Part shown: piece by piece, positions 36,092-43,880 of the stretch
How positions within the stretch are numbered: the first letter of the stretch is position 1
Layout of the letters: each line of letters opens with the position of its first letter
Assembly (NCBI GenBank): GCA_016721085.1
Contig: JADKJI010000011.1
Location: 1-64,000, forward strand
Direction of reading: 5' to 3'
DNA length: 64,000 nucleotides
Source: Chitinophagaceae bacterium
GTDB taxonomy: Bacteria; Bacteroidota; Bacteroidia; Chitinophagales; Chitinophagaceae
Position numbers and translations under genes: made by a program
Notes under the pieces: model-generated
The model's input: the letters and a program-made list of their open reading frames with translations, nothing else
The model's database searches: none
What the model was told of the DNA's origin: nothing

Positions 36092-36155
36092 CTACCGCAG
36101 AGACGCGGAGACGCAGTGACAGGCCTCTGCGTCTCCGCGTCTCTGCGGTAAAATT
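36092..36155. repeat. CGCAGAGACGC palindromic dispersed repeat, copy 3
   Basis: CTACCGCAGAGACGCGGAGA on the left, TCCGCGTCTCTGCGGTAAAA on the right, forming a long perfect stem around a short GTGACAGGCC-type centre. Intergenic, between the racemase and the LolA-like protein. Confidence 0.88.
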
Positions 36156-36244
36156 CATTTTAGTTAATCATGGCTACCAGGCTCCTACATTCCAGAAAAG
36201 AAACCGTCTAAATAAATCTTTCTCTTCTCCCCCGTCCCTTTCCT

Positions 36245-36252
36245 TATGTTTG
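36245..36252 (+). promoter_or_regulatory. Candidate -7 element
   Basis: TATGTTTG matches TAnnTTTG, 18 bases before the ATG at 36270. No convincing -33 partner. Confidence 0.4.
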
Positions 36253-36269
36253 TGGATTAATTTTATTAT

Positions 36270-36971
36270 ATGAAAAAGAACCTTATCGGATTAAGCTTAT
36301 TTCTCCTGTCTTTCATTACAATCAATGCTCAAACAGCAGAAGAACTGGTTGCCAAAAACATCGAAGCCCGCGGTGGTCTTGAAAAACTCAAGGCATTAAA
36401 AGGGATTATTTATGAAGGCACCATGCAACAGCAGGGAGTGGAAATAGCCATGAAATTCTATTATTTCCACAACGTTGCCACTAGAGTTGAATTTTCTGCA
36501 ATGGGACAAGATGGATATACAATTATCACTACAACCAAAGGATGGTCATTTAATCCGTTTGCTGGCAATGAAGCTTCTGTTGAACTACCAGAAGATGCCG
36601 TAAAGGAGTCTCAGACGCAACTTGACGTACAGGGCCCACTGGTCGACTACAAGGAAAAGGGAAATAAAATTGAATTTGCAGGAAAAGAATCCTTACAAGG
36701 TGCGGACTATTTTAAGTTGAAAGTAACGAGGTCAAATGGCAAATCGATACTGTATTATTTAGACAAAAACTATCTGGTTACAAAAGCAATTTCTACAGCA
36801 ACAGTTAACGGAGCAGAACAAGAAGTAAGCACTGAGTATTCTGACTATAGAAAGACGCCTGAAGGCTATACACTTGCTTTCCACAGAGTAAGTGCGAATA
36901 TGGACATAACTTTCGAGAAGGTGATTATCAATCCACCATTCAACGAAACTCTTATTAAGCCAACAAATTAA
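36270..36971 (+). CDS. LolA-like fold exported protein
   Basis: 233 residues with a signal peptide (LIGLSLFLLSFITINAQ). The mature protein opens TAEELVAKNIEARGGLEKLK, typical of the outer-membrane lipoprotein-sorting-like family of Bacteroidota, followed by an antiparallel beta-sheet (IIYEGTMQQQGVEIAMKFYY, KSILYYLDKNYLVTKAIS). This is not classical LolA, and no LolB or LolCDE gene is nearby. It probably binds a lipid or another hydrophobic ligand in the periplasm. Monocistronic by spacing. Confidence 0.7.
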   Translation: MKKNLIGLSLFLLSFITINAQTAEELVAKNIEARGGLEKLKALKGIIYEGTMQQQGVEIAMKFYYFHNVATRVEFSAMGQDGYTIITTTKGWSFNPFAGNEASVELPEDAVKESQTQLDVQGPLVDYKEKGNKIEFAGKESLQGADYFKLKVTRSNGKSILYYLDKNYLVTKAISTATVNGAEQEVSTEYSDYRKTPEGYTLAFHRVSANMDITFEKVIINPPFNETLIKPTN

Positions 36972-37062
36972 CTTTGATTCAGGCTTGTTAATAATTTATT
37001 GATTTTTAACATCATTTACTGTGTAAATTGTGCCTTCATTCTTAAAGCTAAAAACCACACTA

Positions 37063-37482
37063 ATGTCAAAATTTACCCGCCTCTTCCTATGCTGTGCAGC
37101 CTTCCTTTTATTGACTACACCAGGATTTACAGCTTCTATTTCTGTTCCTGTAAGCTCTTCAAGCACTACCAGCACTCCCGATGAAAAAACTGTTTCATCT
37201 GCGCTTGATGAATACAATAGTTTAAGTCGCAGAGAAAAGAAAAGCAGGATGCGTGATGTTAAAAAATTATTGAAAGAACAAAAAGCTGATAAAGCTGCTG
37301 GTAAAAAGGCTGACGACAACACAATCCTTTTGGCAATCCTTGCTATACTATTACCACCATTAGCAGTATACCTTAAGGAAGATGCTATCACTACGCATTT
37401 CTGGATCAGCCTTATTCTTACTTTACTATTCTGGCTTCCAGGTGTTATTTATGCAATGTTGGTTGTATTCGATGTAATCTAA
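37063..37482 (+). CDS. YqaE/Pmp3-type small membrane protein with exported N-terminal part
   Basis: 139 residues: a signal-like hydrophobic start (LFLCCAAFLLLTTPGFTAS), a Ser/Thr/Lys-rich linker with a helix (LSRREKKSRMRDVKKLLKEQ), then the Pmp3/YqaE membrane module (LLAILAILLPPLAVYL, WISLILTLLFWLPGVIYAML). This arrangement is common in Bacteroidota YqaE proteins. Pmp3 homologues affect membrane potential under stress elsewhere; no role is shown here. ATG 37063 is chosen because it starts the hydrophobic segment. A strong terminator follows. Confidence 0.85.
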   Translation: MSKFTRLFLCCAAFLLLTTPGFTASISVPVSSSSTTSTPDEKTVSSALDEYNSLSRREKKSRMRDVKKLLKEQKADKAAGKKADDNTILLAILAILLPPLAVYLKEDAITTHFWISLILTLLFWLPGVIYAMLVVFDVI

Positions 37483-37503
37483 TAGCAACTAATTCACTAT
37501 ATT

Positions 37504-37535
37504 AAATAAGCAGGCAACCCCTGCTTATTTTTTTT
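37504..37535 (+). terminator. Rho-independent terminator after the YqaE-type gene
   Basis: AATAAGCAGG (37505-37514) pairs with CCTGCTTATT (37520-37529), followed by eight T. Confidence 0.92.
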
Positions 37536-37579
37536 GCAAGGTGCGGGCAATTGACTAACTTCCCTATAAATAATCCTTG

Positions 37580-38044
37580 ATGAAAAAATCATTGCTTCTA
37601 TCGGCAATTCTGATTTTCGGTTTGCTTGCTTGTAAGAAATCAGCAGACGACCCCACGGTAAATGAAACGCTTACTTCCACTCGTTGGGGAATCTATAGTT
37701 TAACACTGGAATCACCAATTGGAAGCAGTCCAGTAGATATTACAGGTACTACATTCAAACCTTGCGAACTAGACGATGCCATTGTATTTAATACTGGTGG
37801 TTCTTTTTCTTGCAAAGACAGCAATACTGTTTGTATTCCCGCCAATAACAGTATCTTTTATAATTTAAATGGTGGTACCTGGACATTATCTGGTGATACC
37901 TTATTAACTATCAAGAAGGGCTTCAACGAACAACCCTATCGAATAAAAAGCTTCACTCCCTCGTATGTAGAAATATTTCAGCAACAGAAGAACTATCTAG
38001 ACCAACTGGTACGTTATACATTCAAACTAAAGGCTGTTAACTAA
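37580..38044 (+). CDS. Lipocalin-like lipoprotein
   Basis: 154 residues. Lipobox ILIFGLLACKK with Cys near residue 18, then a small beta-barrel-like domain beginning TLTSTRWGIYSLTLESP, with a Cys pair (FKPCELDD, GGSFSCKDSNTVC) and the family-like run GGTWTLSGDTLLTIK. It resembles the many short outer-membrane lipocalin-like lipoproteins of Bacteroidota; ligand unknown. ATG 37580 is used over the adjacent TTG. It ends at a shared terminator, convergent with groEL. Confidence 0.75.
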   Translation: MKKSLLLSAILIFGLLACKKSADDPTVNETLTSTRWGIYSLTLESPIGSSPVDITGTTFKPCELDDAIVFNTGGSFSCKDSNTVCIPANNSIFYNLNGGTWTLSGDTLLTIKKGFNEQPYRIKSFTPSYVEIFQQQKNYLDQLVRYTFKLKAVN

Positions 38045-38054
38045 CCCTTTCAAT

Positions 38055-38100
38055 ACAAAAAGCCCCGCTAACATTACAGTCAGCGGGGCTTATTATTTTT
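38055..38100. terminator. Bidirectional terminator between the lipoprotein gene and groEL
   Basis: AAGCCCCGCT (38060-38069) pairs with AGCGGGGCTT (38082-38091), with A-rich and T-rich flanks on the two sides, so it can serve both convergent genes. Confidence 0.92.
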
Positions 38101-38115
38101 GAAACTATCTGTTTC

Positions 38116-39753
38116 TTAGTAGTCCATTCCACCCATTCCTGGTGCACCGTGTGCATGTGGAGCTTCTTCTTTCTTAGGTTTGTCGGCAACTACACATTCA
38201 GTAGTCAATAACATACCAGCGATTGAAGCTGCATTTTCAAGGGCGATGCGGGTAACTTTAGTAGGATCGATAACACCAGCCTTCAGAAGGTTTTCATATT
38301 GCTCCGTACGGGCGTTGAAACCGAAATCACCTTTACCTTCCTTGATCTTCTGAACAATGATAGAACCTTCGATACCTGCGTTTGCAACGATTTGGCGAAG
38401 TGGTTCTTCCAGTGACCTTCTTACGATAGCCATACCGGTTTGCTCATCTTCCACCTGACCTCTAACTTTAGCATCGAGGCTTTCAATAGCACGGATATAA
38501 GCAACACCACCACCTGGAACAATACCTTCTTCAACAGCAGCGCGTGTAGCATGCAATGCATCATCAACGCGATCTTTCTTCTCTTTCATTTCCATTTCAG
38601 TAGCAGCACCGATATACAGTACAGCAACACCACCGCTTAATTTAGCAAGACGCTCCTGTAATTTTTCTTTATCGTAATCAGAAGTAGTTACTTCAATTTG
38701 GGCTTTGATCTGGTTCACTCTTGCAGTGATATCTTCTTTCTTACCCTTGCCACCAACAACAGTAGTGTTGTCTTTGTCAATGGTAACAGAAGCAGCTGTA
38801 CCTAAATAGCTCAGGTCAGCATTTTCCAATTTGTAGCCTTGATCTTCGCTGATAACGATACCCTTTGTGAGGATAGCGATATCCTGTAGCATTTCCTTAC
38901 GACGGTCACCGAAACCTGGTGCTTTAACAGCAGCCACTTTCAAAGTACCACGGAGTTTGTTTACTACTAGTGTTGCTAATGCTTCACCTTCGAGATCTTC
39001 AGCGATGATCAATAAAGGACGACCGCTTTGAGCTACTTTCTCCAGGATATGGAGGATATCTTTCATAGCGCTGATCTTCTTGTCGTAGATCAGGATATAT
39101 GGGTTCTGCAGTTCAGCTTCCATTTTTTCGCTGTTTGTAACGAAATATGGAGAGATATAACCGCGATCGAATTGCATACCTTCTACAACATCAACTGTTG
39201 TATCAGTTCCTTTTGCTTCTTCTACAGTGATAACACCTTCTTTACCAACTTTAGCGAAAGCTTCAGCAATCAACTTACCGATAGTTTCGTCGTTGTTAGC
39301 AGAGATAGTGGCAACTTGCTGGATCTTTTTGCTATCGCTTCCAACAGTTTGGCTTTGTCCACGGAGATTTTCGATAACCAGTTTAACGGCTTTGTCGATA
39401 CCACGTTTCAGGTCCATTGGATTGCTACCAGCAGCAACCATTTTCAAACCTTCAGCAATGATAGATTGAGCTAATACAGTAGCGGTAGTTGTACCATCAC
39501 CTGCAATATCAGCAGTTTTGCTGGCTACTTCTTTCACCATTTGGGCACCCATGTTCTCAATTGGGTCTTCCAATTCAATTTCCTTAGCAACGGTAACACC
39601 GTCTTTAGTTACGGCAGGAGCGCCGAATTTCTTTTCAATTACCACGTTACGGCCTTTTGGTCCGAGGGTAACTTTCACTGCATTGGCGAGAATATCTACG
39701 CCTTTCTTCATCCTGTTACGGGCTTCAATATCGAAAAACAATTGTTTTGCCAT
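38116..39753 (-). CDS. groEL: Chaperonin GroEL (60 kDa)
   Basis: Tetradecameric ATP-dependent folding chamber. 545 residues from MAKQLFFDIEARNRMKKGV, with the nucleotide motif AGDGTTTATVLAQSI, the cis-hinge VVEGMQFDRGYISPYF and a short C-terminal GGM tail (GAPGMGGMDY). It works with GroES, encoded 104 bases upstream on the same strand. The intergenic gap contains an AT-rich inverted repeat. Highly expressed-type codon use. The frame is intact. Confidence 0.98.
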   Translation of the reverse strand: MAKQLFFDIEARNRMKKGVDILANAVKVTLGPKGRNVVIEKKFGAPAVTKDGVTVAKEIELEDPIENMGAQMVKEVASKTADIAGDGTTTATVLAQSIIAEGLKMVAAGSNPMDLKRGIDKAVKLVIENLRGQSQTVGSDSKKIQQVATISANNDETIGKLIAEAFAKVGKEGVITVEEAKGTDTTVDVVEGMQFDRGYISPYFVTNSEKMEAELQNPYILIYDKKISAMKDILHILEKVAQSGRPLLIIAEDLEGEALATLVVNKLRGTLKVAAVKAPGFGDRRKEMLQDIAILTKGIVISEDQGYKLENADLSYLGTAASVTIDKDNTTVVGGKGKKEDITARVNQIKAQIEVTTSDYDKEKLQERLAKLSGGVAVLYIGAATEMEMKEKKDRVDDALHATRAAVEEGIVPGGGVAYIRAIESLDAKVRGQVEDEQTGMAIVRRSLEEPLRQIVANAGIEGSIIVQKIKEGKGDFGFNARTEQYENLLKAGVIDPTKVTRIALENAASIAGMLLTTECVVADKPKKEEAPHAHGAPGMGGMDY

Positions 39754-39755
39754 AT

Positions 39756-39860
39756 TTCTAAATTTGAAAATTTGTGAATTTGAAAATTTGAAAATTAAAT
39801 GATGAAAATTTGATGCTGCCGATCATTTTTAAATCAGCACATTATCAAATTTTCAAATTA
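39756..39860. repeat. AATTTGAAAATTTG inverted repeat between groES and groEL
   Basis: AATTTGAAAATTTG at about 39761-39774, and again just downstream, is the exact complement of CAAATTTTCAAATT at 39846-39859. The groES stop codon lies within the right arm. The stem could form in the groES-groEL mRNA. Such AAATTTG tracts look like another dispersed repeat family. Confidence 0.65.
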
Positions 39861-40139
39861 AACGATAGCGAGAATATCGCTCTCTCTCATTATCAGCAAA
39901 TCATCTCCTTCGATAGAGATCTCAGTGCCAGAATATTTACCGTATAAAACTGTATCGCCAACTTTTACAGTTACTGGCTCATCTTTTTTACCAGGGCCAG
40001 CTGCTACAACAATACCACGTTGTGGCTTTTCTTTAGCAGTGTCTGGGATGATGATTCCACCAGCTGTCTTTTCTTCAGCTTTCGCTGGTTTCACTATTAC
40101 CCGGTCGTGCAGGGGGGTAACACTTAACTTTTTAGCCAT
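39858..40139 (-). CDS. groES: Co-chaperonin GroES (10 kDa)
   Basis: Lid of the GroEL chamber. 93 residues: SVTPLHDRVIVKPAKAEEKT, the mobile loop GGIIIPDTAKEKPQRG, then VVAAGPGKK, VGDTVLYGKYSGTEIS and the C-terminus DDLLIMRESDILAIV. It is the first gene of the groES-groEL unit. A TACCTTTG element (40201-40194, minus) fits the -7 consensus. No CIRCE element was seen upstream, so heat control is probably not through HrcA. Confidence 0.97.
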   Translation of the reverse strand: MAKKLSVTPLHDRVIVKPAKAEEKTAGGIIIPDTAKEKPQRGIVVAAGPGKKDEPVTVKVGDTVLYGKYSGTEISIEGDDLLIMRESDILAIV

Positions 40140-40193
40140 AGATTATCAGTTTTGATTTTTTTTAATTATATGTCCGCTGTTTATAGCGGGCAG

Positions 40194-40201
40194 CAAAGGT
40201 A
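40194..40201 (-). promoter_or_regulatory. -7 element upstream of groES
   Basis: TACCTTTG on the minus strand matches TAnnTTTG about 55 bases before the groES ATG. No clear -33 partner. Confidence 0.4.
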
Positions 40202-40325
40202 ATCGAAATTCGTACCAATAGAACCCAGACCGAAAAAAAAGGAATGTTTGGCAGTTTTCAGGAATCTAGTGGCAGGAAGAGGTTCTGGATCAGGGGGGGG
40301 GAGTGACAAAGTTGCGGTAACTCCA

Positions 40326-40472
40326 GCCCAAGGCCTAAAGCTTAAGGCCCAAGGCTTAATTCAGGAAGCTACCGATAGCTATTGTTCTTTTACACAAGTC
40401 ACTGTCGAAGACTTCACTCCGGTCGGATTCCTGAATAAAGCCTTAGGCCCCCTAGGCCTTAGGCTTTAGGCG
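40326..40472. repeat. Arm-core-arm repeat element, copy G (type III core)
   Basis: Inner arms AGGCCTAAAGCTTAAGGCCC and GCCTTAGGCCCCCTAGGCCT flank a core of about 78 nt (40360-40437) largely unlike types I and II, apart from an AAGCTACC string near its start shared with type I. The outer GATGC-type arms are absent. It lies in the 387-bp gap between the divergent groES and nusB. Confidence 0.8.
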
Positions 40473-40494
40473 CGAAGCATTGCCATTCTTTCCC

Positions 40495-40502
40495 TATATT
40501 TG
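40495..40502 (+). promoter_or_regulatory. -7 element upstream of nusB
   Basis: TATATTTG matches TAnnTTTG exactly, 24 bases before the nusB ATG. Confidence 0.5.
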
Positions 40503-40526
40503 CACCCTCAAAAAGCTCCTTGACTA

Positions 40527-41478
40527 ATGATCAGCAGAAGAAATATTCGTGTTAAAGTGATGCAGGCACTGTATGCTATAGAGAGCATGGAAGAATCCAG
40601 TACCCCTGCCCCCGGAGTGAAGCCCAGCGCTGATCCGATTAAATTATTGCAGAAACAGTTCCACATCTCCCGCCAGCTTTTTGTTTATATTATCCATTTT
40701 CATAATAGAAGTGGCCAGATATGCAGAAACTGACTCGAGAAACCGATCTAATAAACATCTCCCCAACCAGGAAGACCTTAATGTAAATACCAAATTAGCC
40801 GGTAACGAACTGCTTTGGAAAATCCTGGAATCCCCCTCCTGGAAGCAGGTTCTGAAAAATGATAAGGGACAATGGCCAGATGATCAGGAACTGGTGAAGA
40901 AAATTTATGGCGAACTGGCAGAAAAAGAGATATATAAAAAGTATATCCAAACAGCCAGTCGCGATAAAAAAGAAGAAAAAGCATTGCTGGATTATATTTT
41001 CACCGAATTGATGCTTCCGAATGAATCATTCGAGTCACATCTGGAAGAATTCTATACCAGCTGGCAGGATGATGCCGACATGATGGTTCAACTGGTGAAT
41101 AATTTCCTGAGTAAGCCAGCTTCTTATAACCTCGACGATCTTTTAAGTAAGGAGAAAAGGCAGTTCGCCATCAACCTGTTACAAACAGCACTTGATAAAA
41201 AAGAAGTTACGCTCGATTACATAAAGCCAAAACTGAAGAACTGGGATCCAGACAGGATTGCAGTATTAGATATGATATTGATGCGTTTGGGGGTTTGTGA
41301 ATTCCTGTATTTTGAAACCATTCCACCAAAAGTTACTATCAACGAATATATAGATCTGGCTAAAGAATACAGTACTCCACAGAGCGGCCATTTTGTGAAT
41401 GGTATATTGGATAATATCCATAAGGATCTGGTGAAAGATGAGAAAATGCATAAAGTATCTTTTAAACCGAATTCATAA
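40527..41478 (+). pseudogene. nusB: Transcription antitermination factor NusB, single frameshift
   Basis: RNA-binding factor of rRNA antitermination. Starts MISRRNIRVKVMQALYAIES. The frame breaks in the TTTT run at 40697-40700: removing one T turns IIHFHNRSGQ into IIHFIIEVARYAETDSRNR. The C-terminal NusB fold follows: RQFAINLLQTALDKKEVTLD, NWDPDRIAVLDMILMRLGVC and PKVTINEYIDLAKEYSTPQS. The restored length is about 316 residues, normal for the long Bacteroidota form with its inserted middle region. The following DUF1573, yajC and coaE genes are on the same strand, a common group here. Confidence 0.9.
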
Positions 41479-41512
41479 CAGCTATATCTTTAGATTTGCA
41501 AAAATTAGGTAT

Positions 41513-41965
41513 ATGAAGTCATATGTATTTGCCATTTCAAGCCTGTTAGTTTTCAGCTCTTGCCTGAATACCACCGACAAAGAAAAGGGCCTGCCTGCCA
41601 CTGCCGGAACCACAGCTATAGTTGCTGATTCTACAAAGTTCACTTCTATTGAATGGATCGACTCTTCAAAAAGTCTGGGTAGTATTGATGAAGGACAGGT
41701 GCTGAAAATCAATTATCGTTTCAAGAATACAGGTACAAAACCCCTGATCATCGAGAAAGTACAACCAGGCTGTGGATGTACTGTAGCAGATTACCCAAAA
41801 GAACCTATTGCACCGGGTCAGGAAGCTGAAATAAAAGCAGAATTCGATAGTCACGGTAAAGGCAATAACGAATTGACAAAAAAGAACATTACCGTTTATG
41901 CTAATACTGCAACCCATGGATATACCCTATGGTTTGATGTAACCGTGAAGAAACCCCAATCATAA
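41513..41965 (+). CDS. DUF1573 domain lipoprotein
   Basis: 150 residues: lipobox ISSLLVFSSC with Cys near residue 17, then the DUF1573 Ig-like beta domain (INYRFKNTGTKPLIIEKVQP, GCGCTVADYPKEPIAPGQEA). GCGCTV is the family signature. Outer-membrane-anchored or periplasmic; function unknown. The ATG at 41513 is chosen over upstream in-frame codons because it places the lipobox at the N-terminus. Between nusB (34 bases upstream) and yajC (24 bases downstream), a frequent neighbourhood in this phylum. Confidence 0.88.
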   Translation: MKSYVFAISSLLVFSSCLNTTDKEKGLPATAGTTAIVADSTKFTSIEWIDSSKSLGSIDEGQVLKINYRFKNTGTKPLIIEKVQPGCGCTVADYPKEPIAPGQEAEIKAEFDSHGKGNNELTKKNITVYANTATHGYTLWFDVTVKKPQS

Positions 41966-41989
41966 GCATTATAAAAACAAAAAATAAAC

Positions 41990-42328
41990 ATGACAACTTT
42001 AGTGTATCTGTTACAAGCTGCTCCAGCAGGAGGCGCCACTTTACAATTAGTATTACTTGGAGGTATGATCCTGGTTTTCTGGTTATTCATGATTCGTCCA
42101 CAAGCTAAAAAAGCAAAATTGGCTAAGCAGTTCCAACAAGATCTGCAAAAAGGTGCCAAAATTGTAACCATAGCAGGCATTCATGGTACAGTAAATAAGG
42201 TAAACGAAGACGGTACTACCATCATGCTGGAAACAAGCCCAGGTAGCTATATCAAAATTGAGAAATCTGCCATTTCTATCGAATGGTCTCAAGCTTTGAA
42301 TAAGCCTGCTGCTACACCAGTAAAATAA
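41990..42328 (+). CDS. yajC: Preprotein translocase subunit YajC
   Basis: Small accessory membrane protein of the SecDF complex. 112 residues with one membrane segment (LVLLGGMILVFWLFMI), the RPQAKKAK cytoplasmic motif and the KGAKIVTIAGIHGTVNKV domain with ETSPGSYIKIEKSAIS. The length is standard. It precedes a weak hairpin and the coaE remnant. Confidence 0.95.
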   Translation: MTTLVYLLQAAPAGGATLQLVLLGGMILVFWLFMIRPQAKKAKLAKQFQQDLQKGAKIVTIAGIHGTVNKVNEDGTTIMLETSPGSYIKIEKSAISIEWSQALNKPAATPVK

Positions 42329-42347
42329 TGGATAAGCATATTTTAAA

Positions 42348-42378
42348 AGATCCCATCCTTTCAAGTTGGGGATTTTTT
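42348..42378 (+). terminator. Probable terminator after yajC
   Basis: GATCCCATCC pairs imperfectly with GTTGGGGATT, followed by a T-run. The stem has a bulge, so it is weaker than the other terminators here. Confidence 0.5.
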
Positions 42379-42424
42379 ATTTTAACAGGGTTAGAGTGAA
42401 GGATAGAACCTCTAATTTTATGGC

Positions 42425-43020
42425 ATGTTGCGAGTAGGAATTACAGGAGGCATTGGAACTGGTAAGAGTACCATCACCCGCATTTTTGAAGTGCTGGGAA
42501 TTCCTGTGTATGATGCTGATGCCGCCGCCTGAAACATAATGAACAATGATGAGGAACTAAGGACTGCTATTATTTCTGCTTTGGAGAACAATCTTATAGC
42601 TCTGAAGGACTGAACAGGAAATATATTGCCTCCATTGTTTTTGAAGATGCTTCCAAATTGGAACTACTGAATTCATTAGTTCATCCTGCAACCTTAAGGA
42701 TGCTGACAAATGGCTAGCCAAAACAGTCATCGCCCTATTCCATCAAGGAAGCGGCTTTGATATTTGAAAGTGGTGCTTCCCAACAATTGGATCTGGTGAT
42801 TGGAGTAGCTGCTCCCCTGCCCCTTCGGTTGCAAAGAGCTATGAAAAGGGACAATATTACTAAAGAGGAAGTGATGGCAAGAATGGGAAAGCAATTAAGT
42901 GAAACCATCAAACTAAAACTCTGCGATCATATAATTTATAACGATGAACAACATGCGCTCATACCGCAGGTTCTTACGCTGCATGAAATACTGCTAAAAG
43001 AAGCAGCTAAAAAAATGTAA
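42425..43020 (+). pseudogene. coaE: Dephospho-CoA kinase, broken by one stop and about three frameshifts
   Basis: Last step of CoA synthesis. The N-terminus MLRVGITGGIGTGKSTITRI has the P-loop, followed by FEVLGIPVYDADAAA, where an in-frame TGA (42530-42532) replaces the expected basic residue. The frame then shifts near 42580 (into GEQSYSSEGLNRKYIASIVF), near 42700 (into DADKWLAK) and near 42720 (into SPYSIKEAALIFESGASQQL, continuing to the stop at 43020). All blocks of the enzyme are present in order over about 198 codons. coaE is normally essential and no other copy is in the window, so clustered base-calling errors are the best explanation. Confidence 0.85.
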
Positions 43021-43773
43021 TGGAAAATTTCCCGGATTGGTCAGACATATTACTTGCGCTTATTTTCGGAATTGCGGTACCCTTTATTTCAGGAGTGAAA
43101 AGTGCGGCCCAAATGAAAGAGACGCCAATGATGTTCGATTCTGCAACTAAAAAAAGGTTCTATATAGGAAATAGCCTGTTTTTAGCCATCATGGGGGTGA
43201 TTATATTGATTTCATGGTTACTTCATTCCAGACCTTTTAGCAGATTAGGATTTAACTTCCCATCTACCGACCAATATACCCTTTGTATTGTCCTTACCTT
43301 TCTCTTTGTTGGCCTTTATATAATGGATGTAGTCCATGGAATGTTTAGTCCTGATGAAATGAAGAAGCTGAAAAGCAAGCAGAATCCCAAACACCTTTTC
43401 TTCCAGCAGAATGGAATGAAATCCTTCCTATTTTGTGATGTGTCTAAGTGCAGGTGTATTTGAAGAAATCGTTTACAGAGGATTTCTTGTCACTTTTTTC
43501 CAGCAAATATTTACAGGCATACCTTCTGCTTCTACCTGGGCGCTTTTGACTCCTGCTTTAGTTTTTAGTTTGGCACATTATTATCAGGGGCCAAAAGCAG
43601 TATTTAAAATATTGGTGTTATCCCTTTTGTTTGGAATGATATTCTGGTACTCACAATCCCTCCTCATAGTAATCATTCTTCATACGCTTGTTGATCTGTC
43701 GGGTGGTATTCTAAGTATCATAATGGCAAAAAAGAAGCTGGCAAAGAATAATGAAGAAGATCAATTTGATTAG
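43020..43773 (+). pseudogene. CPBP family intramembrane metalloprotease, two frameshifts
   Basis: Membrane protease of the CAAX/bacteriocin-processing (CPBP, Abi) family. Hydrophobic segments include ILLALIFGIAVPFISG, LFLAIMGVIILISWLL and LCIVLTFLFVGLYIM. The motif GVFEEIVYRGFLV (EExxxR) is near residue 145, with the later HTLVDLSGG histidine. The frame breaks near 43394-43402, after which FLPAEWNEILPIL is read, and again near 43430-43436, rejoining MCLSAGVFEE. The restored length is about 250 residues. The start codon overlaps the coaE stop. The substrate is unknown. It sits in the most error-dense stretch of the window. Confidence 0.82.
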
Positions 43774-43880
43774 AGTGATGCAAAACTAAAATCCTCCATA
43801 AGGATCACTGCGTCGTTTATGAGATTGATTCCTTAATTTTAAAGGGACAGACATATTGTTTCATAATTCAAACCGGGTTT

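Noticed and set aside
40248..40469. Open frame of 73 codons rich in Gly/Ser upstream of nusB.
   Set aside because: It runs through repeat element G and has no start context or protein-like features.
11881..40472. CRISPR array or integron attC array, because of spaced repeats with variable cores.
   Set aside because: Copies are kilobases apart and single (one tandem pair), arms are palindromic and long, and neither cas genes nor an integron integrase is present.
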